Shown here: piece after piece, positions 39,298 to 48,520 of the stretch
Position numbering within the stretch: position 1 is the first letter of the stretch
Layout of the letters: each line of letters begins with the position of its first letter
Source: Sorangium cellulosum
GTDB lineage: Bacteria > Myxococcota_A > Polyangia > Polyangiales > Polyangiaceae
Direction of reading: 5' to 3'
Assembly (NCBI RefSeq): GCF_004135735.1
Contig: NZ_CP012670.1
Coordinates: 5,844,501 to 5,908,500, forward strand
Length of the DNA: 64,000 nt
Program-made: the position numbers and the translations under genes
The notes under the pieces: model-generated
Database searches by the model: none
Told to the model about the DNA's origin: nothing
What the model saw: only the letters and a program-made list of their open reading frames with translations

Positions 39298-40302
39298 CTA
39301 GTTGGAGCAGACGATATCGGTGACGCCGCTGACCCCGCAGAAGGTCCCCCAGCTCCACTCGATCGCATTCTGGGAGAAGAACAGGTGGCAGTTGTCGAGC
39401 TCGGTGCACGGCGCGCCCGCCCCGTGCGACACGAGCTGGGAGTAGCCGTTGATCTCGCACGCCCAGAGGGCGCACGTGGCCGCGTCGCCGCAGCCGTTCC
39501 AGCCGTCGCACGAGCCATGGTGCCCGTAGGCCTCCCCCGGCTCGGTGATCATCACGCCCACCGGCGGACATGCGGCGCAGGGACCGCCGCAGTCGACGCC
39601 GGACTCCCCTTGGTTCTGGATCCCGTCCTCGCAGGTCGGCGCCGTGTAGCAGACGCTCAGCATCGGGCGCCTGGCCGCGATCGGCTCGTCGCTGCTCCTG
39701 AACTCGGTGTTCAAAACCAGGTCTTCCTCGAGCGCGACGCCGTGGTTGTCCCCGGCGTCGGACCAGCCCTGAACGACCGCCGTCAGATCGGCCGTGACGA
39801 CGCTGGTGAGCTCGTTCCGGGCCAGAATCGTGGCCACGACGGCTGCGTCGTAGCTGCCGGCGGCGCTCGCCCACGTCGCGGTGGCCTCGGACCAGGGCGC
39901 GGTGACCTTGTGCACGCGCACCGTGCTCTCGCCGCCGGTCCGCCAGACTTGATAGAGCTTCAACGTGGCCGAGTCGATGACCGAGCCCGCGGGGATGAAG
40001 CCGAGATCGAACTTGAGCAGCGAGCGCCTCTCGCTGCCGTTCCCCAGGCCGGTGTAGAACGCAATGGCGGCGCCGTCCGAGTAGCTCGGCGCCGATGCGT
40101 CGAGACACGTGTCCTCGACCGTGCTGCCGGGCAGGCCGCGCTGGACGTCCACGCACACCGAGAGCGCCTGCTTCGCCCGCCCGGTCTGCTCGCGAGGCTC
40201 GCCGCTGAAATCGGTCGTCTCCGCCGTGGTGGGCGCGCTGCATCCAGCGAGGCCGAGCATCGCAGGAATCACGAAGATCGCGGTCGCAATCGTCTCTTTC
40301 AT
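39298..40302 (-). CDS. DNRLRE-domain lipoprotein
   Basis: 334 residues from ATG 40302 with AAGGAG six bases before. The lipobox is L-G-L-A-G-C. Residues about 50-220 form a DNRLRE beta-sandwich: L-L-K-F-D-L, S-A-T-L-K-L-Y, V-H-K-V-T-A-P-W-S-E-A-T-A-T-W, and D-L-T-A-V-V-Q-G-W. This module is common in secreted carbohydrate-binding or adhesive proteins. The C-terminus is cysteine-rich (C-G-G-P-C-A-A-C-P; D-G-W-N-G-C-G-D). No catalytic site is evident. Confidence 0.87.
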   Translation of the reverse strand: MKETIATAIFVIPAMLGLAGCSAPTTAETTDFSGEPREQTGRAKQALSVCVDVQRGLPGSTVEDTCLDASAPSYSDGAAIAFYTGLGNGSERRSLLKFDLGFIPAGSVIDSATLKLYQVWRTGGESTVRVHKVTAPWSEATATWASAAGSYDAAVVATILARNELTSVVTADLTAVVQGWSDAGDNHGVALEEDLVLNTEFRSSDEPIAARRPMLSVCYTAPTCEDGIQNQGESGVDCGGPCAACPPVGVMITEPGEAYGHHGSCDGWNGCGDAATCALWACEINGYSQLVSHGAGAPCTELDNCHLFFSQNAIEWSWGTFCGVSGVTDIVCSN

Positions 40303-40713
40303 CGCATTCTCCTTCAAGGAACCCATGAGGGTGGATCCATCCCTCGATGCTCCCGTCCGTCACCCGGAGCCGATCGACCGATGGCGTCGCGCGACACCGA
40401 TCACCAAGAATCGCGATCAGAAGCCCCCGCGGCAACCGCGCACTGGACAGGAATCGAGCCGCAATGTCAACAAGCAACTCAGGATCGGCGATGGCGGTCG
40501 CGATGTAAAGCCGATCGCAAGAAGCGGACGGTTCGTCGGGGTCGAGATCCGGTCGTCCTCGGAGAGCAGGGCCGACAGGGGTCCTCGCGTCGTGGCGTAT
40601 CGGGTGGACGCGGGGCCCCCCGGTACGCCGTTATCGAGGCGCCGTGGCGCTCCAGCCGGGCGTCGGCGGCGGGACGACGCAGGCGTGGGCCGCGGTCATC
40701 CGGCGAGGTGACG
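40303..40713. other. Intergenic stretch upstream of the DNRLRE gene
   Basis: 411 bp with no convincing coding sequence on either strand. The part next to 40302 is less GC-rich (around 40,310-40,520) and probably contains the promoter of the leftward DNRLRE lipoprotein gene. Confidence 0.55.
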
Positions 40714-40932
40714 TCACCGACACGCGTTCGGGGCGGCGGTGCAGTCGCCGAGGGCCCCGCACACCTGGGAGCGCGCGCACGCCTCGGCGTCGGCCTGAGA
40801 GTACGCCGTGACGTGCTGGGTCGACCTCCCCAGGAAGCCGGTGACGCAGATCGCGTACGTTCGCGCCGCCCCTGGAGCGGCTCCCCGCCGCCCGAGCGCG
40901 CCGCGGTCCGTCCCGTCGTGTAGCGAATGACA
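40714..40932 (-). pseudogene. Remnant of a cysteine-rich protein gene (C-terminal end)
   Basis: On the minus strand the last 48 codons or so before a TGA at 40714 read like a genuine protein end: T-Y-A-I-C-V-T-G-F, then A-C-A-R-S-Q-V-C-G-A-L-G-D-C-T-A-A-P-N-A-C-R. No start codon with a ribosome site is found upstream and the frame runs into the MoxR gene's opposite strand. It is best read as the decayed 3' end of a secreted Cys-rich protein gene. Confidence 0.4.
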
Positions 40933-40983
40933 GGTCGCGCGGTGGCTGCTAGAGCACGGGGCGTATCGGTACAATGAATGCCG

Positions 40984-41043
40984 AAAACCCGCCGGGCACG
41001 GAAAGGCCGAGCCGCTCGAGACCCCCGCGCCCCGGCGGTTTTT
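40984..41043. terminator. Candidate bidirectional terminator hairpin
   Basis: AAAACCCGCCGGG (40984-40996) can pair with CCCGGCGGTTTTT (41031-41043) across a loop of about 34 nt. The right arm ends in T's on the plus strand and the left arm gives T's on the minus strand. It sits just before the MoxR gene start, so could also be a leader hairpin. Confidence 0.42.
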
Positions 41044-41080
41044 CGTTCGCGCCTCGCGCGCCGCACCATCCCCCGATTCC

Positions 41081-42439
41081 GTGACGAAGCCCAGATCCGA
41101 TGGCAACGCGCCGGGCAAACCGGTCGCCGCCGCTTCACCCCCCCTCCTCGAGGGGCGCTCCACGCCCATCCCCGTCGGGCCGCGGCTCGAGGCCGTGCTC
41201 GAGCTCGCCTACCGCGCCCGGCGCCCGGTGCTGCTCGAGGGGCCCACCGGGATCGGCAAGAGCGAGGTCGTCCGGCAGCTCGCCGAGCGGCTCGGCATCG
41301 CCACCGTCGTCCTCGACCTGAGCCTGCTCGAGCCGCCCGACCTCGTGGGCCTGCCGACCATCCGGGACGGCCGCACCGTCTACGCGGCGCCGTCGGTGCT
41401 GCCGCAAGACGGCGCCGGCATCCTGATGCTGGAGGAGCTGAACCGGGCGGAGCGGTACATCCAGCAGCCCGCGCTCCAGCTCCTCAGCGCCCGGCGCCTG
41501 CACGAGTACGAGCTGCCCGCGGGCTGGGTCTGCTTCGCCGCCGTGAACCCCGAGTCCGCGGACTACCAGGTCACGCCCCTCGACCGCGCGCTCCGCGCCC
41601 GGTTCCTCAACCTGCACGTCCGCGCCGACCGGGCCTCGTGGCTCGCCTGGGCGCAGGTGAACGGGATCCACCCGGGCGTGATCGCCCTCGCGCAGGCGCA
41701 CGAGCGCATCCTGGAGGAGGTCCCGCCGCGCACCTGGACCTATGCGTCGCACGTGCTCGGCGCGCTCCGCCCCGAGGAGCTCGCCGACGGCGTGCTCCTG
41801 CGCGACGCGCTCGGCGGCTACCTGCCCCCGAGCTGGGTCGAGCTCCTGCTCGCGTCGAAGGACACCTGGTCGGCGCGGCTGCCGTTCGACCTGCGCGCCC
41901 TGCTCGCCGACTACGGCCCGACCTCGCCCGCGGGCAAGGCGCTCCGGGCGGCGCGCGAGCGCGGGGAGACCGACCGCTTCGACGAGGTGACGACGCGGCT
42001 CGCGCCGCTGCTGGAAGGCCCGGAGGTCGGCGTGCTGGCCGCGCAGCGGAGGCTGTCGCTCGCGGCGTTCGAGGCGCTCCTCTCCGATCTGCCCGGCGAT
42101 CACCGCGAGCGCCTGCAGGACGCGCTCGGCGGCAACGCGACCGCGACGCAGCTCATCGACGTGCGCCCCGAGGAGCTGCTCCAGAACTACGCCGGCAGCG
42201 CCGCCGAGCAGAAGGTGCTCGCGTGGCGCGCCGACCCGCTGCGACAGCACCGGGTGGGCCTGGTCGTGACCGCGCTGTCGGCGCACCTCGCGCAGCAGGC
42301 GAAGCTCGTCGAGGTGCGGCGGAGCAACGTGGCGCGGGCGTGCCTCGGGCAGCTGCTCGCGCAGCTCCCGGAGCGCTGGGCCCTCCGCCTGGCGGGCACG
42401 CTGAAGAAGCACGGCGTCACGCCGATACGGCCGCAATGA
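41081..42439 (+). CDS. MoxR-type AAA+ ATPase
   Basis: 452 residues from GTG 41081. Walker A L-E-G-P-T-G-I-G-K-S has Lys60; Walker B I-L-M-L-E-E-L-N-R-A lies near 115-124, followed by a P-L-D-R-A-L-R-A-R-F sensor/arginine-finger region. MoxR ATPases act as chaperone-like remodellers for a VWA partner encoded next door. Its stop overlaps the start of the VWA metallopeptidase-like gene (ATGA), a classic pair. The long C-terminal region (about 250-452) is helical. No regulatory site is clear apart from the upstream hairpin. Confidence 0.92.
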   Translation: MTKPRSDGNAPGKPVAAASPPLLEGRSTPIPVGPRLEAVLELAYRARRPVLLEGPTGIGKSEVVRQLAERLGIATVVLDLSLLEPPDLVGLPTIRDGRTVYAAPSVLPQDGAGILMLEELNRAERYIQQPALQLLSARRLHEYELPAGWVCFAAVNPESADYQVTPLDRALRARFLNLHVRADRASWLAWAQVNGIHPGVIALAQAHERILEEVPPRTWTYASHVLGALRPEELADGVLLRDALGGYLPPSWVELLLASKDTWSARLPFDLRALLADYGPTSPAGKALRAARERGETDRFDEVTTRLAPLLEGPEVGVLAAQRRLSLAAFEALLSDLPGDHRERLQDALGGNATATQLIDVRPEELLQNYAGSAAEQKVLAWRADPLRQHRVGLVVTALSAHLAQQAKLVEVRRSNVARACLGQLLAQLPERWALRLAGTLKKHGVTPIRPQ

Positions 42440-43782
42440 AGGCGAAGGCGCCGGCGAGCCGGGGCGGGGTGAAGGGGACGGCCGGGGGGCCCGAGGCCGC
42501 CGGCGGCGCGGCGGCGGCCGGGCGAACGGCGGCGGCCGGGCGAGCGGCGGCGGCCGCGGGCGGCGAGGCGCGCGAGGACGCGCTCGCGGCGTGGCTCGAC
42601 GCGTTCGTGCGCGATCCGGGGTTTCTGGAGCGGTATCCCTGCTATGCGGCGATCCTCGCGCGGCTCGCGCCGGTCGCGGACCCCTCGGTCAAGCGCATGG
42701 CGGTCTCGCTGTTCGAGGGCCGCTTCTTCCTCCACGTCAACGTGGAGTCGTTCCTGCGCGAGCCCGAGTACCTCCGGGGCGTGCTCCTGCACGAGGTCCA
42801 CCACGTGGCGCTCGGCCACCTCTGTCACCCCAGGTTCGCGGAGGCGGACGAGCCCGAGCTCATGGACCTCGCCCTGGAAATGTCGGCCAACGAGTACATC
42901 GAGGAGCCGCTGCCCGATCCGATCCGCTGGCAGCCGTACGCCCCGCTCGGCCTGCGCGGCGGCCAGAGCACGCTCGAGCGCTACGATCTGCTCGTGCGCG
43001 CGTCGCGCGAGGGCAAGCTCCCGCAGCGGGGCGGCGAGGCGGTCGACGACCACCGCGTGCTGCGCCGGCCGTCGCGGGAGCCGGGCGCGGTGGAGCAGAC
43101 GCGGCAGCTCCTGCTCCACGCCGCCGAGGAGGCGAGCGCGCTCGCGGGCGACGGGAGCCCGCACGAGCAGCCCGGCCGGCTGATCGCGGGGAAGACGCCC
43201 GGCCGGCTGATCGAGGAGCTCACCGACGTGCTGAGCCCGCGCGCGTGCCCGCTCGACTGGAAGACCGCGCTGCGGATGTTCGTGGCGCGGGAGCGGGCCC
43301 CGGTGCACACGTATGCGCGGCCGAACCGGCGCTTCCCGGGCCGCGTCGGCGAGGTGCCCGGCAGGACGTACGCGCCGCGGACGATCGCGAAGCCGTCGCT
43401 GCTCGTGGCGATCGACACGTCGATGAGCATGCGCCGCGACGAGCTGGAGGAGATCGCGCGGCAGCTCCAGGCGATGAGCGAGGTGGCCACCTTCACCGTG
43501 GCCGAGTGCGACACGGAGATCGGGCGCGTCTATCCGTGGAGCGGGCGCCTCGGGGACGTGGCCGGCCGCGGCGGCACGGATCTGCGGCCGGTGTTCGCGC
43601 CGGAGTTCCTCTCGGCGCGCCGGGTCGCCGGCGTGGTGTACTTCACCGACGGCGCCGGGCCGACGCCGCCCGCGCCGCCGCCGGTGCCGGTGCTGTGGAT
43701 CCTGACGAAGCCGCTCGAGTTCGCGTGCCCCTGGGGCCAGCGGGCGTGGCTCGAGAGGAAGCCGCGCCGGCTGGGCATGTGA
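42436..43782 (+). CDS. VWA-containing metallopeptidase-like protein (DUF2201 type)
   Basis: 448 residues. An Ala/Gly-rich N-terminus (about 1-45) is followed by a zincin-like domain with H119-E-V-H-H123 (HExxH) in L-L-H-E-V-H-H-V-A-L-G-H and a downstream A-N-E-Y-I. The C-terminal VWA-like domain has the MIDAS-type D327-T-S-M-S. It is coupled by ATGA overlap to the MoxR ATPase gene. Known pairs of this kind are thought to use the ATPase to regulate the metal-binding VWA partner; the biological target is unknown. Confidence 0.9.
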   Translation: MKAKAPASRGGVKGTAGGPEAAGGAAAAGRTAAAGRAAAAAGGEAREDALAAWLDAFVRDPGFLERYPCYAAILARLAPVADPSVKRMAVSLFEGRFFLHVNVESFLREPEYLRGVLLHEVHHVALGHLCHPRFAEADEPELMDLALEMSANEYIEEPLPDPIRWQPYAPLGLRGGQSTLERYDLLVRASREGKLPQRGGEAVDDHRVLRRPSREPGAVEQTRQLLLHAAEEASALAGDGSPHEQPGRLIAGKTPGRLIEELTDVLSPRACPLDWKTALRMFVARERAPVHTYARPNRRFPGRVGEVPGRTYAPRTIAKPSLLVAIDTSMSMRRDELEEIARQLQAMSEVATFTVAECDTEIGRVYPWSGRLGDVAGRGGTDLRPVFAPEFLSARRVAGVVYFTDGAGPTPPAPPPVPVLWILTKPLEFACPWGQRAWLERKPRRLGM

Positions 43783-44391
43783 GCGGCCACGGCGAGGGAC
43801 GCATCGCCCGAGCTCGTTCCTGGTTGGGCGGGAGGCCGTGCCGAGCCGGCCGGACTGCGAGCTCCCGGCCAGGGAGGACCTGCCGGGCCGCCCGGCCAGC
43901 GGAGAGGGGGCCTCGGATGAGGATCGCCGTCCGTGCGCCCCCCGAGCGCGTCAGGCCAGCGGACTGGCAACGAGGAGGAGTTGCTCGAGTCGAGCGCTCG
44001 TCGGCATGACAGGTTGCCTGTCCGCGCTGACCGCGGCGCGCGAGGACAACTGGCCTGGTAGCGCGATGTCCACCACGCCCGAAGGCTTCTCGTCAACGGG
44101 TGCCGGATCCCGGACGTCAAGAGCCTTTGCATTACTTCACAGGCGCTCCACGAGGCAGCGCGCCTGCGCGGCGTGCGCACGGCGCCGGAGCGCGTGGTCT
44201 GCGGCGGACGCGCGCCATGCTGGGGCGTCCGGAGGCCACGGGCGATTTCTGTGCGGCGGCGCGCTTGCCCGGGGCGCGGGGCGACCACTATGTTCGCGCC
44301 TGCGCGCGTCCCCGCCGGCGCGCCCGCGCCGCGCGGCCCGTCCCCCACGGGGGTCGCGCTGTCCGCACCGTGCGATAGCAAGGAGATGAAA
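43783..44391. other. Intergenic stretch without convincing gene
   Basis: 609 bp between the VWA gene and the DUF1993 gene. Open frames are Arg/Ala-rich with no start signal or family resemblance and are probably GC artefacts. The stretch around 44,000-44,140 is a little less GC-rich. An AAGGAG at 44,380 serves the next gene. Confidence 0.55.
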
Positions 44392-44898
44392 ATGGCAATC
44401 TCGATGTATCAGGCCTCGATCCCCGTGCTCGTGAGGATGCTCGGCAACCTCTCGGCGATCCTCAAGAAGGCCGTCGCGTACGCCGAGGCGAAGAAGATCG
44501 AGCCGCGCGTCCTGCTCGACGCGCGCCTCGCCCCGGACATGTTCCCGCTCACGCGCCAGGTGCAGATCGCCAGCGACACGGCCAAGGGCTGTGGGGCGCG
44601 GCTCGCGGGCATCGACGTGCCGAAGTACGAGGACAACGAGGCCAGCTTCGACGAGCTGCAGGCCCGCATCGCCAAGACGATCGCGTTCCTGAACGGCCTG
44701 CGGCCCGAGCAGCTCGACGGCTCCGAGGACCGCGACGTCACGATCCCCACGCGCGATCAGCCGCTGCAGCTCAAGGGCCTGCCTTACCTGCAGCACTTCG
44801 TCCTGCCCAACCTCTATTTCCATGTGACGACCGCGTACGCGATCTTGCGCCATAACGGCCTCGATATCGGCAAGATCGATTACCTCGGCGAGCGCTGA
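44392..44898 (+). CDS. DUF1993 family protein
   Basis: 168 residues. Two near starts exist; AAGGAG ends immediately before the ATG at 44386, so the ATG at 44392, six bases further, is preferred. The DUF1993 pattern is clear: M-Y-Q-A-S-I-P-V-L-V-R-M-L-G-N-L, L-A-P-D-M-F-P-L-T-R-Q-V-Q-I-A-S-D-T-A-K, and the end L-P-N-L-Y-F-H-V-T-T-A-Y-A-I-L-R-H-N-G. These are small helical cytoplasmic proteins of DinB-like shape with possible metal-binding His; function unknown. Confidence 0.93.
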   Translation: MAISMYQASIPVLVRMLGNLSAILKKAVAYAEAKKIEPRVLLDARLAPDMFPLTRQVQIASDTAKGCGARLAGIDVPKYEDNEASFDELQARIAKTIAFLNGLRPEQLDGSEDRDVTIPTRDQPLQLKGLPYLQHFVLPNLYFHVTTAYAILRHNGLDIGKIDYLGER

Positions 44899-45103
44899 GC
44901 GAGCCGCGGTCGCCGGCGGCGAATACGGGCCCAGGAGCGGGACCACCTGCGATGGATACACCGTGACCGCCGAGACACCGCGCGGCGCGGCGCATGGCGA
45001 GTGAGCCGAAGACCGCCTCGGACGCCTCGTCCTGCGCCGCGGTCACGCGTCGCGGGGGCGGGGCGGTCGCCGCAGGAGGGCGCCCGCCAGCCACCTCGCC
45101 GCG

Positions 45104-45496
45104 TCAGATCGCATCCGCCTCGGACGTCAGGCGAATCCACTCCGTGGCGGCCTCACGCGTCTCGAACACCCCGAAGTGGTCGCCGCGGCGCTCCTCGGCC
45201 AGGAGCTCCCCGAACCGGCTGCTGAATTCCACGCTCCCCGGCGGGCACACCACGGCGAGCCGGATCCGGTAGTTGCGCAGCTTCTGCAAGATCGCCCCCG
45301 CCTCTCCCGAGCTGAGATCGAAGAACGCAGCCGTCAAGTTCTCCGCATAGAGGAGGGCGCACCGGACCCTGGCCGCGAAACAGGCCTCGAGCACACGATC
45401 GGCATCCCGGACGCGCGACAGGAATCCCTGGCCCGGGGGGCCTTCCACGAACTTCGCGCCGCTCTCGTCGGCCACCGTCAGATCCGTCGCTGCCAT
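45104..45496 (-). CDS. DUF4180 family protein
   Basis: 130 residues from ATG 45496. It has the alternating alpha/beta sequence of DUF4180 (A-L-L-Y-A-E-N-L-T-A-A-F-F-D-L-S-S-G-E-A-G, Q-K-L-R-N-Y-R-I-R-L-A-V-V, and F-G-V-F-E-T-R-E-A-A-T-E-W-I), resembling STAS-like cytoplasmic proteins. No catalytic residues known. It is followed at a distance by an unrelated lipoprotein gene on the same strand. Confidence 0.88.
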   Translation of the reverse strand: MAATDLTVADESGAKFVEGPPGQGFLSRVRDADRVLEACFAARVRCALLYAENLTAAFFDLSSGEAGAILQKLRNYRIRLAVVCPPGSVEFSSRFGELLAEERRGDHFGVFETREAATEWIRLTSEADAI

Positions 45497-45613
45497 GGGA
45501 TACCGCTCCTGCGCCTCCGGTCGAGCTCCTTGATTCGCTGCGCCCGCGTCCATGGTAACCCGGAACGAGGGCCGCCCGTCAAACGCGGCGGCGCGCGCGG
45601 GCCTGTCCAGCCG

Positions 45614-46108
45614 CTATGGCGCGCGGCGCAGCGTGGCCACGCCCTTCCACGGCGGCGTCTGCGCGTGGACGATGAGCTCGCCATCGCCCGAGAACTGGCA
45701 TATCGCCTCGTAGGCGACCCCCGCCTCGTCGTAGGAGACCAGCTCGAACCGGTCCCACGCGGGCTCGCGGATCTCGTAGGCGCGGTCGACGTGGAGGCCG
45801 GGCGAATCCGCGAGGATGCGCCGGCCGTCGAAGCGGATGACCAGGTGCGCGTACTGGAACTCGAGCATCGACGCCAGCATCGGCTCGAGCGGGACCTCGG
45901 GGTCGAAGCGGACGAGCCGGAAGCTGCCGCGCAGGCGCGCGTCGATCGAGGCGATCGCCGCGGCGGTCGTCTCGGGCCCCTGGGACGCCCCGGCGCCGCA
46001 GCCTGTGCCCTCCGCCGCGAGGACGGCGACCGCCGCGACGAGGAGCAGCCGAGGGGCACGAGGTGCCCTGGATCGACGCAACGAGGGACGGCTCGCCGGG
46101 CGCGACAT
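45614..46108 (-). CDS. Small exported lipoprotein, uncharacterised
   Basis: 164 residues from ATG 46108. An Arg-rich N-terminus and hydrophobic core end A-E-G-T-G-C, a plausible lipobox. The mature part (about residues 35-164) is a compact alpha/beta or lipocalin-like sequence with Y-A-H-L-V-I-R-F-D-G-R-R-I and W-D-R-F-E-L-V-S-Y-D-E. No family recognised. A predicted helper of the cell envelope at most. Confidence 0.7.
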   Translation of the reverse strand: MSRPASRPSLRRSRAPRAPRLLLVAAVAVLAAEGTGCGAGASQGPETTAAAIASIDARLRGSFRLVRFDPEVPLEPMLASMLEFQYAHLVIRFDGRRILADSPGLHVDRAYEIREPAWDRFELVSYDEAGVAYEAICQFSGDGELIVHAQTPPWKGVATLRRAP

Positions 46109-46177
46109 GGGGCGGAGCTTAGGGCCGGCCGGCGAGCGGCGCAAAGCGCCTCTTGCCCTCCTGTCGGACACGGCACC

Positions 46178-46666
46178 TCACCTCCCCGGACGCTTCGCGA
46201 AGAGGGGCAGTTGCTGCTCCAGCACCTGGGTCCGCCACGCGAGCAGCGTCTGCGCGCGCCGGCGCGCCGTCTCCTTCCCGAGGCCGGCCGTGAAGCGGTA
46301 AATGCGCCGCGCGAGCGCCTCGCGGGCGGGCGCCGCCGGCTCGAGGAGATCGGGCGCGATCTCCTTCACGACGTGGCACGCGGCGATCGCGCGCCTGAGG
46401 AGCGCCCGCTCGTCGGGGGAGCCGGGCGGGACGCCGAGCAGCGCGCGGCCGGCCGGCGTGACCGCGGCGCCGTCCTCGCCGAGGAAGCCGAGGACGCGGG
46501 CCGCGGCGAGCGCGTAACCGACGTGGCGCAGCGAGATGCCCGTCTGCTCCGAGACCTCTTCCTTCGCGGTCGCGCCGCCCGAGAGCGCCTCGATCACGCG
46601 CCGCACGTTCGCGAGGCTGTCGGCCTGGGGGATCTCGGCGCTGCGCAGCAGGCGGGTCGGCGGCAT
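46178..46666 (-). CDS. Winged-helix protein, possible DUF7226-like
   Basis: 162 residues. The N-terminal half (about 15-80) looks like a winged helix used by restriction- or ATPase-associated modules: V-R-R-V-I-E-A-L-S-G-G-A-T-A-K-E-E-V-S-E-Q-T-G-I-S-L-R-H-V-G-Y-A, then L-G-F-L-G-E-D-G-A-A-V-T-P-A-G-R-A-L-L. The rest is helical and ends in basic residues. It is divergent from the penicillin-binding gene. DNA binding is likely; target unknown. Confidence 0.7.
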   Translation of the reverse strand: MPPTRLLRSAEIPQADSLANVRRVIEALSGGATAKEEVSEQTGISLRHVGYALAAARVLGFLGEDGAAVTPAGRALLGVPPGSPDERALLRRAIAACHVVKEIAPDLLEPAAPAREALARRIYRFTAGLGKETARRRAQTLLAWRTQVLEQQLPLFAKRPGR

Positions 46667-46789
46667 GGCGGCGGGGCCCCGGCCCCGGCCGGGAGACCGC
46701 ACCATAGCGCAGCGACGGCCCGGCGGCGCGGCCGCGGCCGCCGGCCTGCGCGGAACTTGGCCCCCCCGCGCGGCGCCTGGCATCTCGGC

Positions 46790-47932
46790 GTGGTGCGAAC
46801 GCGTCCCTTCCTCGCGCTTGCCGCCGCGGTCGCCGTCTGGGTCGCGCCGGCGACGGCCTCCAGCGCGCCGCCCGGCGTCCGCCACCTCCACGTCGAGGAC
46901 GGCGCGGTCCACGCCACGGTCGGCGCGGGCAAGCAGGTGCGCCTCACGCTCGACCCCGCGCTCCAGCGCGCCGCCGAGCGCCTCCTCGCCCGCTCCGGCG
47001 CGCCGGAGGGCGCGATCGTCGCCTCCGACGTCCGCACCGGCCGCATCCTGGTCTGGGCGAGCCGCGGCCCGCGCGACTTCGTGGCCACCCCGCTCGCCCC
47101 GAGCGCCAGCCTGTTCAAGATCGTCACCGCGTCGGCGCTCCTCGAGGCCGGCAAGGTGAGCCCCGCGACGCGCGTCTGTTACACGGGCGGCATGAGCGCG
47201 ATCAACGCGCGCGATCTCGAGGGGCGCGGCGACACCTGCACCGTGTTCGGCGAGGCGCTCGGCCGCAGCATCAACGGCGTCTTCGCCCGCCTCGCCGGAA
47301 AGCACCTCACGCCCGACGATCTGCGCCGCAAGGCCGGCGATCTCGGCTTCGACGGCGAGGTGCCCATCGACGTCCCGGTCGCGCCGAGCGCGGTCCGCGT
47401 CCCGACCGACGATCTCGGCCTCGCCCGCGCCGCCGCGGGCTTCTGGAGCGGGCGCCTCAGCCCGCTCGGCGCGCTCTTCGCGATGCAGACCATCGCCAAC
47501 GACGGCGAGCGCGTCCGGCTCACGCTGCTCGCGCCCCCGGGCGCCCCGCCCCGCGGGGCCAAGGGCTCGCCCACGCCCCGGATCACGGACGGGCGCGCGC
47601 TCCGGCCGGAGGTCGCGCGCACGCTCCGGTCCATGCTCGAGGTCACGACGCGGCGGGGCACCTGCGCCAAGGCGTTCCGGAAGCCGGACGGCACCCGCGC
47701 GCTCGGCGCGATGCGCGTCGCCGCCAAGACCGGCACGCTCGTGGGCGGCAAGCCGGCGCGGATGTTCTCCTGGTTCGCCTCGTTCGCGCCGTCCGACCGC
47801 CCCGAGATCGCCGTCTCCGTGATGCTCGCCAACGACCTCGCGTGGCGCACCAAGGCGAACCTCGTCGGCCGCGAGCTGCTGGAGATCTACTTCGGCCGGA
47901 GGCCGTCGCGCCTCGTGGCCAAGCGGCGCTGA
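46790..47932 (+). CDS. Penicillin-binding transpeptidase-domain protein
   Basis: 380 residues from tandem GTG codons at 46790/46793. A signal peptide ends A-T-A-S-S-A. The serine acyltransferase motifs are all present: S107-L-F-K110, S160-I-N and K313-T-G. No glycosyltransferase domain and no N-terminal dimerisation domain are seen, so this is a compact periplasmic D,D-transpeptidase-like protein, resembling the isolated domain of class B PBPs or class D beta-lactamases. It should act on peptidoglycan stems. It is transcribed alone. Confidence 0.9.
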   Translation: MVRTRPFLALAAAVAVWVAPATASSAPPGVRHLHVEDGAVHATVGAGKQVRLTLDPALQRAAERLLARSGAPEGAIVASDVRTGRILVWASRGPRDFVATPLAPSASLFKIVTASALLEAGKVSPATRVCYTGGMSAINARDLEGRGDTCTVFGEALGRSINGVFARLAGKHLTPDDLRRKAGDLGFDGEVPIDVPVAPSAVRVPTDDLGLARAAAGFWSGRLSPLGALFAMQTIANDGERVRLTLLAPPGAPPRGAKGSPTPRITDGRALRPEVARTLRSMLEVTTRRGTCAKAFRKPDGTRALGAMRVAAKTGTLVGGKPARMFSWFASFAPSDRPEIAVSVMLANDLAWRTKANLVGRELLEIYFGRRPSRLVAKRR

Positions 47933-48096
47933 CGCGGCGGCGAGGCGTGCAGCGCAGCGCGCCCGCGCCGCTCGGTCTCCGCGGGCGACACGCGCGCCTG
48001 GTTCCACGACGGCGCCCGCGCGTCGAGCGCAGGGCGCTTGCTCGGCAGGTGTCGCGCATTGCGCCCCGCTCCGCATGTGTGTGACCATCGCACGTC

Positions 48097-48520
48097 ATGG
48101 CCAAGGTCACCGCGCTTGGCATGGACACGATCACCGAAAAATCCGGCCACCAGATGACCGGCATGGCCGTAAGCGTGTGCCTCACGCCGGCCGCGCCGAG
48201 CCCGTTGCCCATCCCTTACCCCACGATGGGCACCATCGCGGAGGGAATCATCGATCCGTGCATGCGCACGAAGATCGAAGGCGCGAAGATCCTCACGGTA
48301 GGCGGCTGCATGAAGGCCTGCCACGGCAACGAGCCGGGCACGCTCAAGGAGGTCGTCAGCCTCAACACCGCAGGCCCCTGCTTCCCCTGGCTCGGCGCGC
48401 CGAACGTCTTCATCGAGCTCGGCATGGCCGGCATCACCGGCAGCATGGGGCAGATGAACAAGTCCATCACCGTCGGCGCGGGCGCCAGCGCGAGCGGCGC
48501 CCGACACCGAGGCCGGGCAG
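48097..48520 (+). CDS. PAAR-like (DUF4150) domain protein, N-terminal part of a broken PAAR-Rhs gene
   Basis: About 140 genuine residues of a PAAR-like spike protein of the DUF4150 type (C-L-T-P-A-A-P-S-P-L-P-I-P-Y-P, T-V-G-G-C-M-K-A-C-H-G-N-E-P-G, S-L-N-T-A-G-P-C-F-P-W-L-G-A-P-N-V). Such proteins cap the type VI secretion spike and carry effectors. After V-G-A-G-A-S-A-S-G the frame turns to Arg-rich nonsense (running to 48672), while Rhs-like sequence continues one base out of frame. So the domain was probably once fused to an Rhs effector. The true functional end is uncertain. Confidence 0.78.

Noticed and set aside
39080..40477. Minus-strand frame overlapping the DNRLRE gene in another frame
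   Set aside because: Same strand as the DNRLRE gene, but no lipobox, family or ribosome site; the DNRLRE frame has all three.
43838..44389. Possible small genes in the gap before DUF1993
   Set aside because: Arg/Ala-rich, overlapping in several frames, no recognisable domain or start signal.
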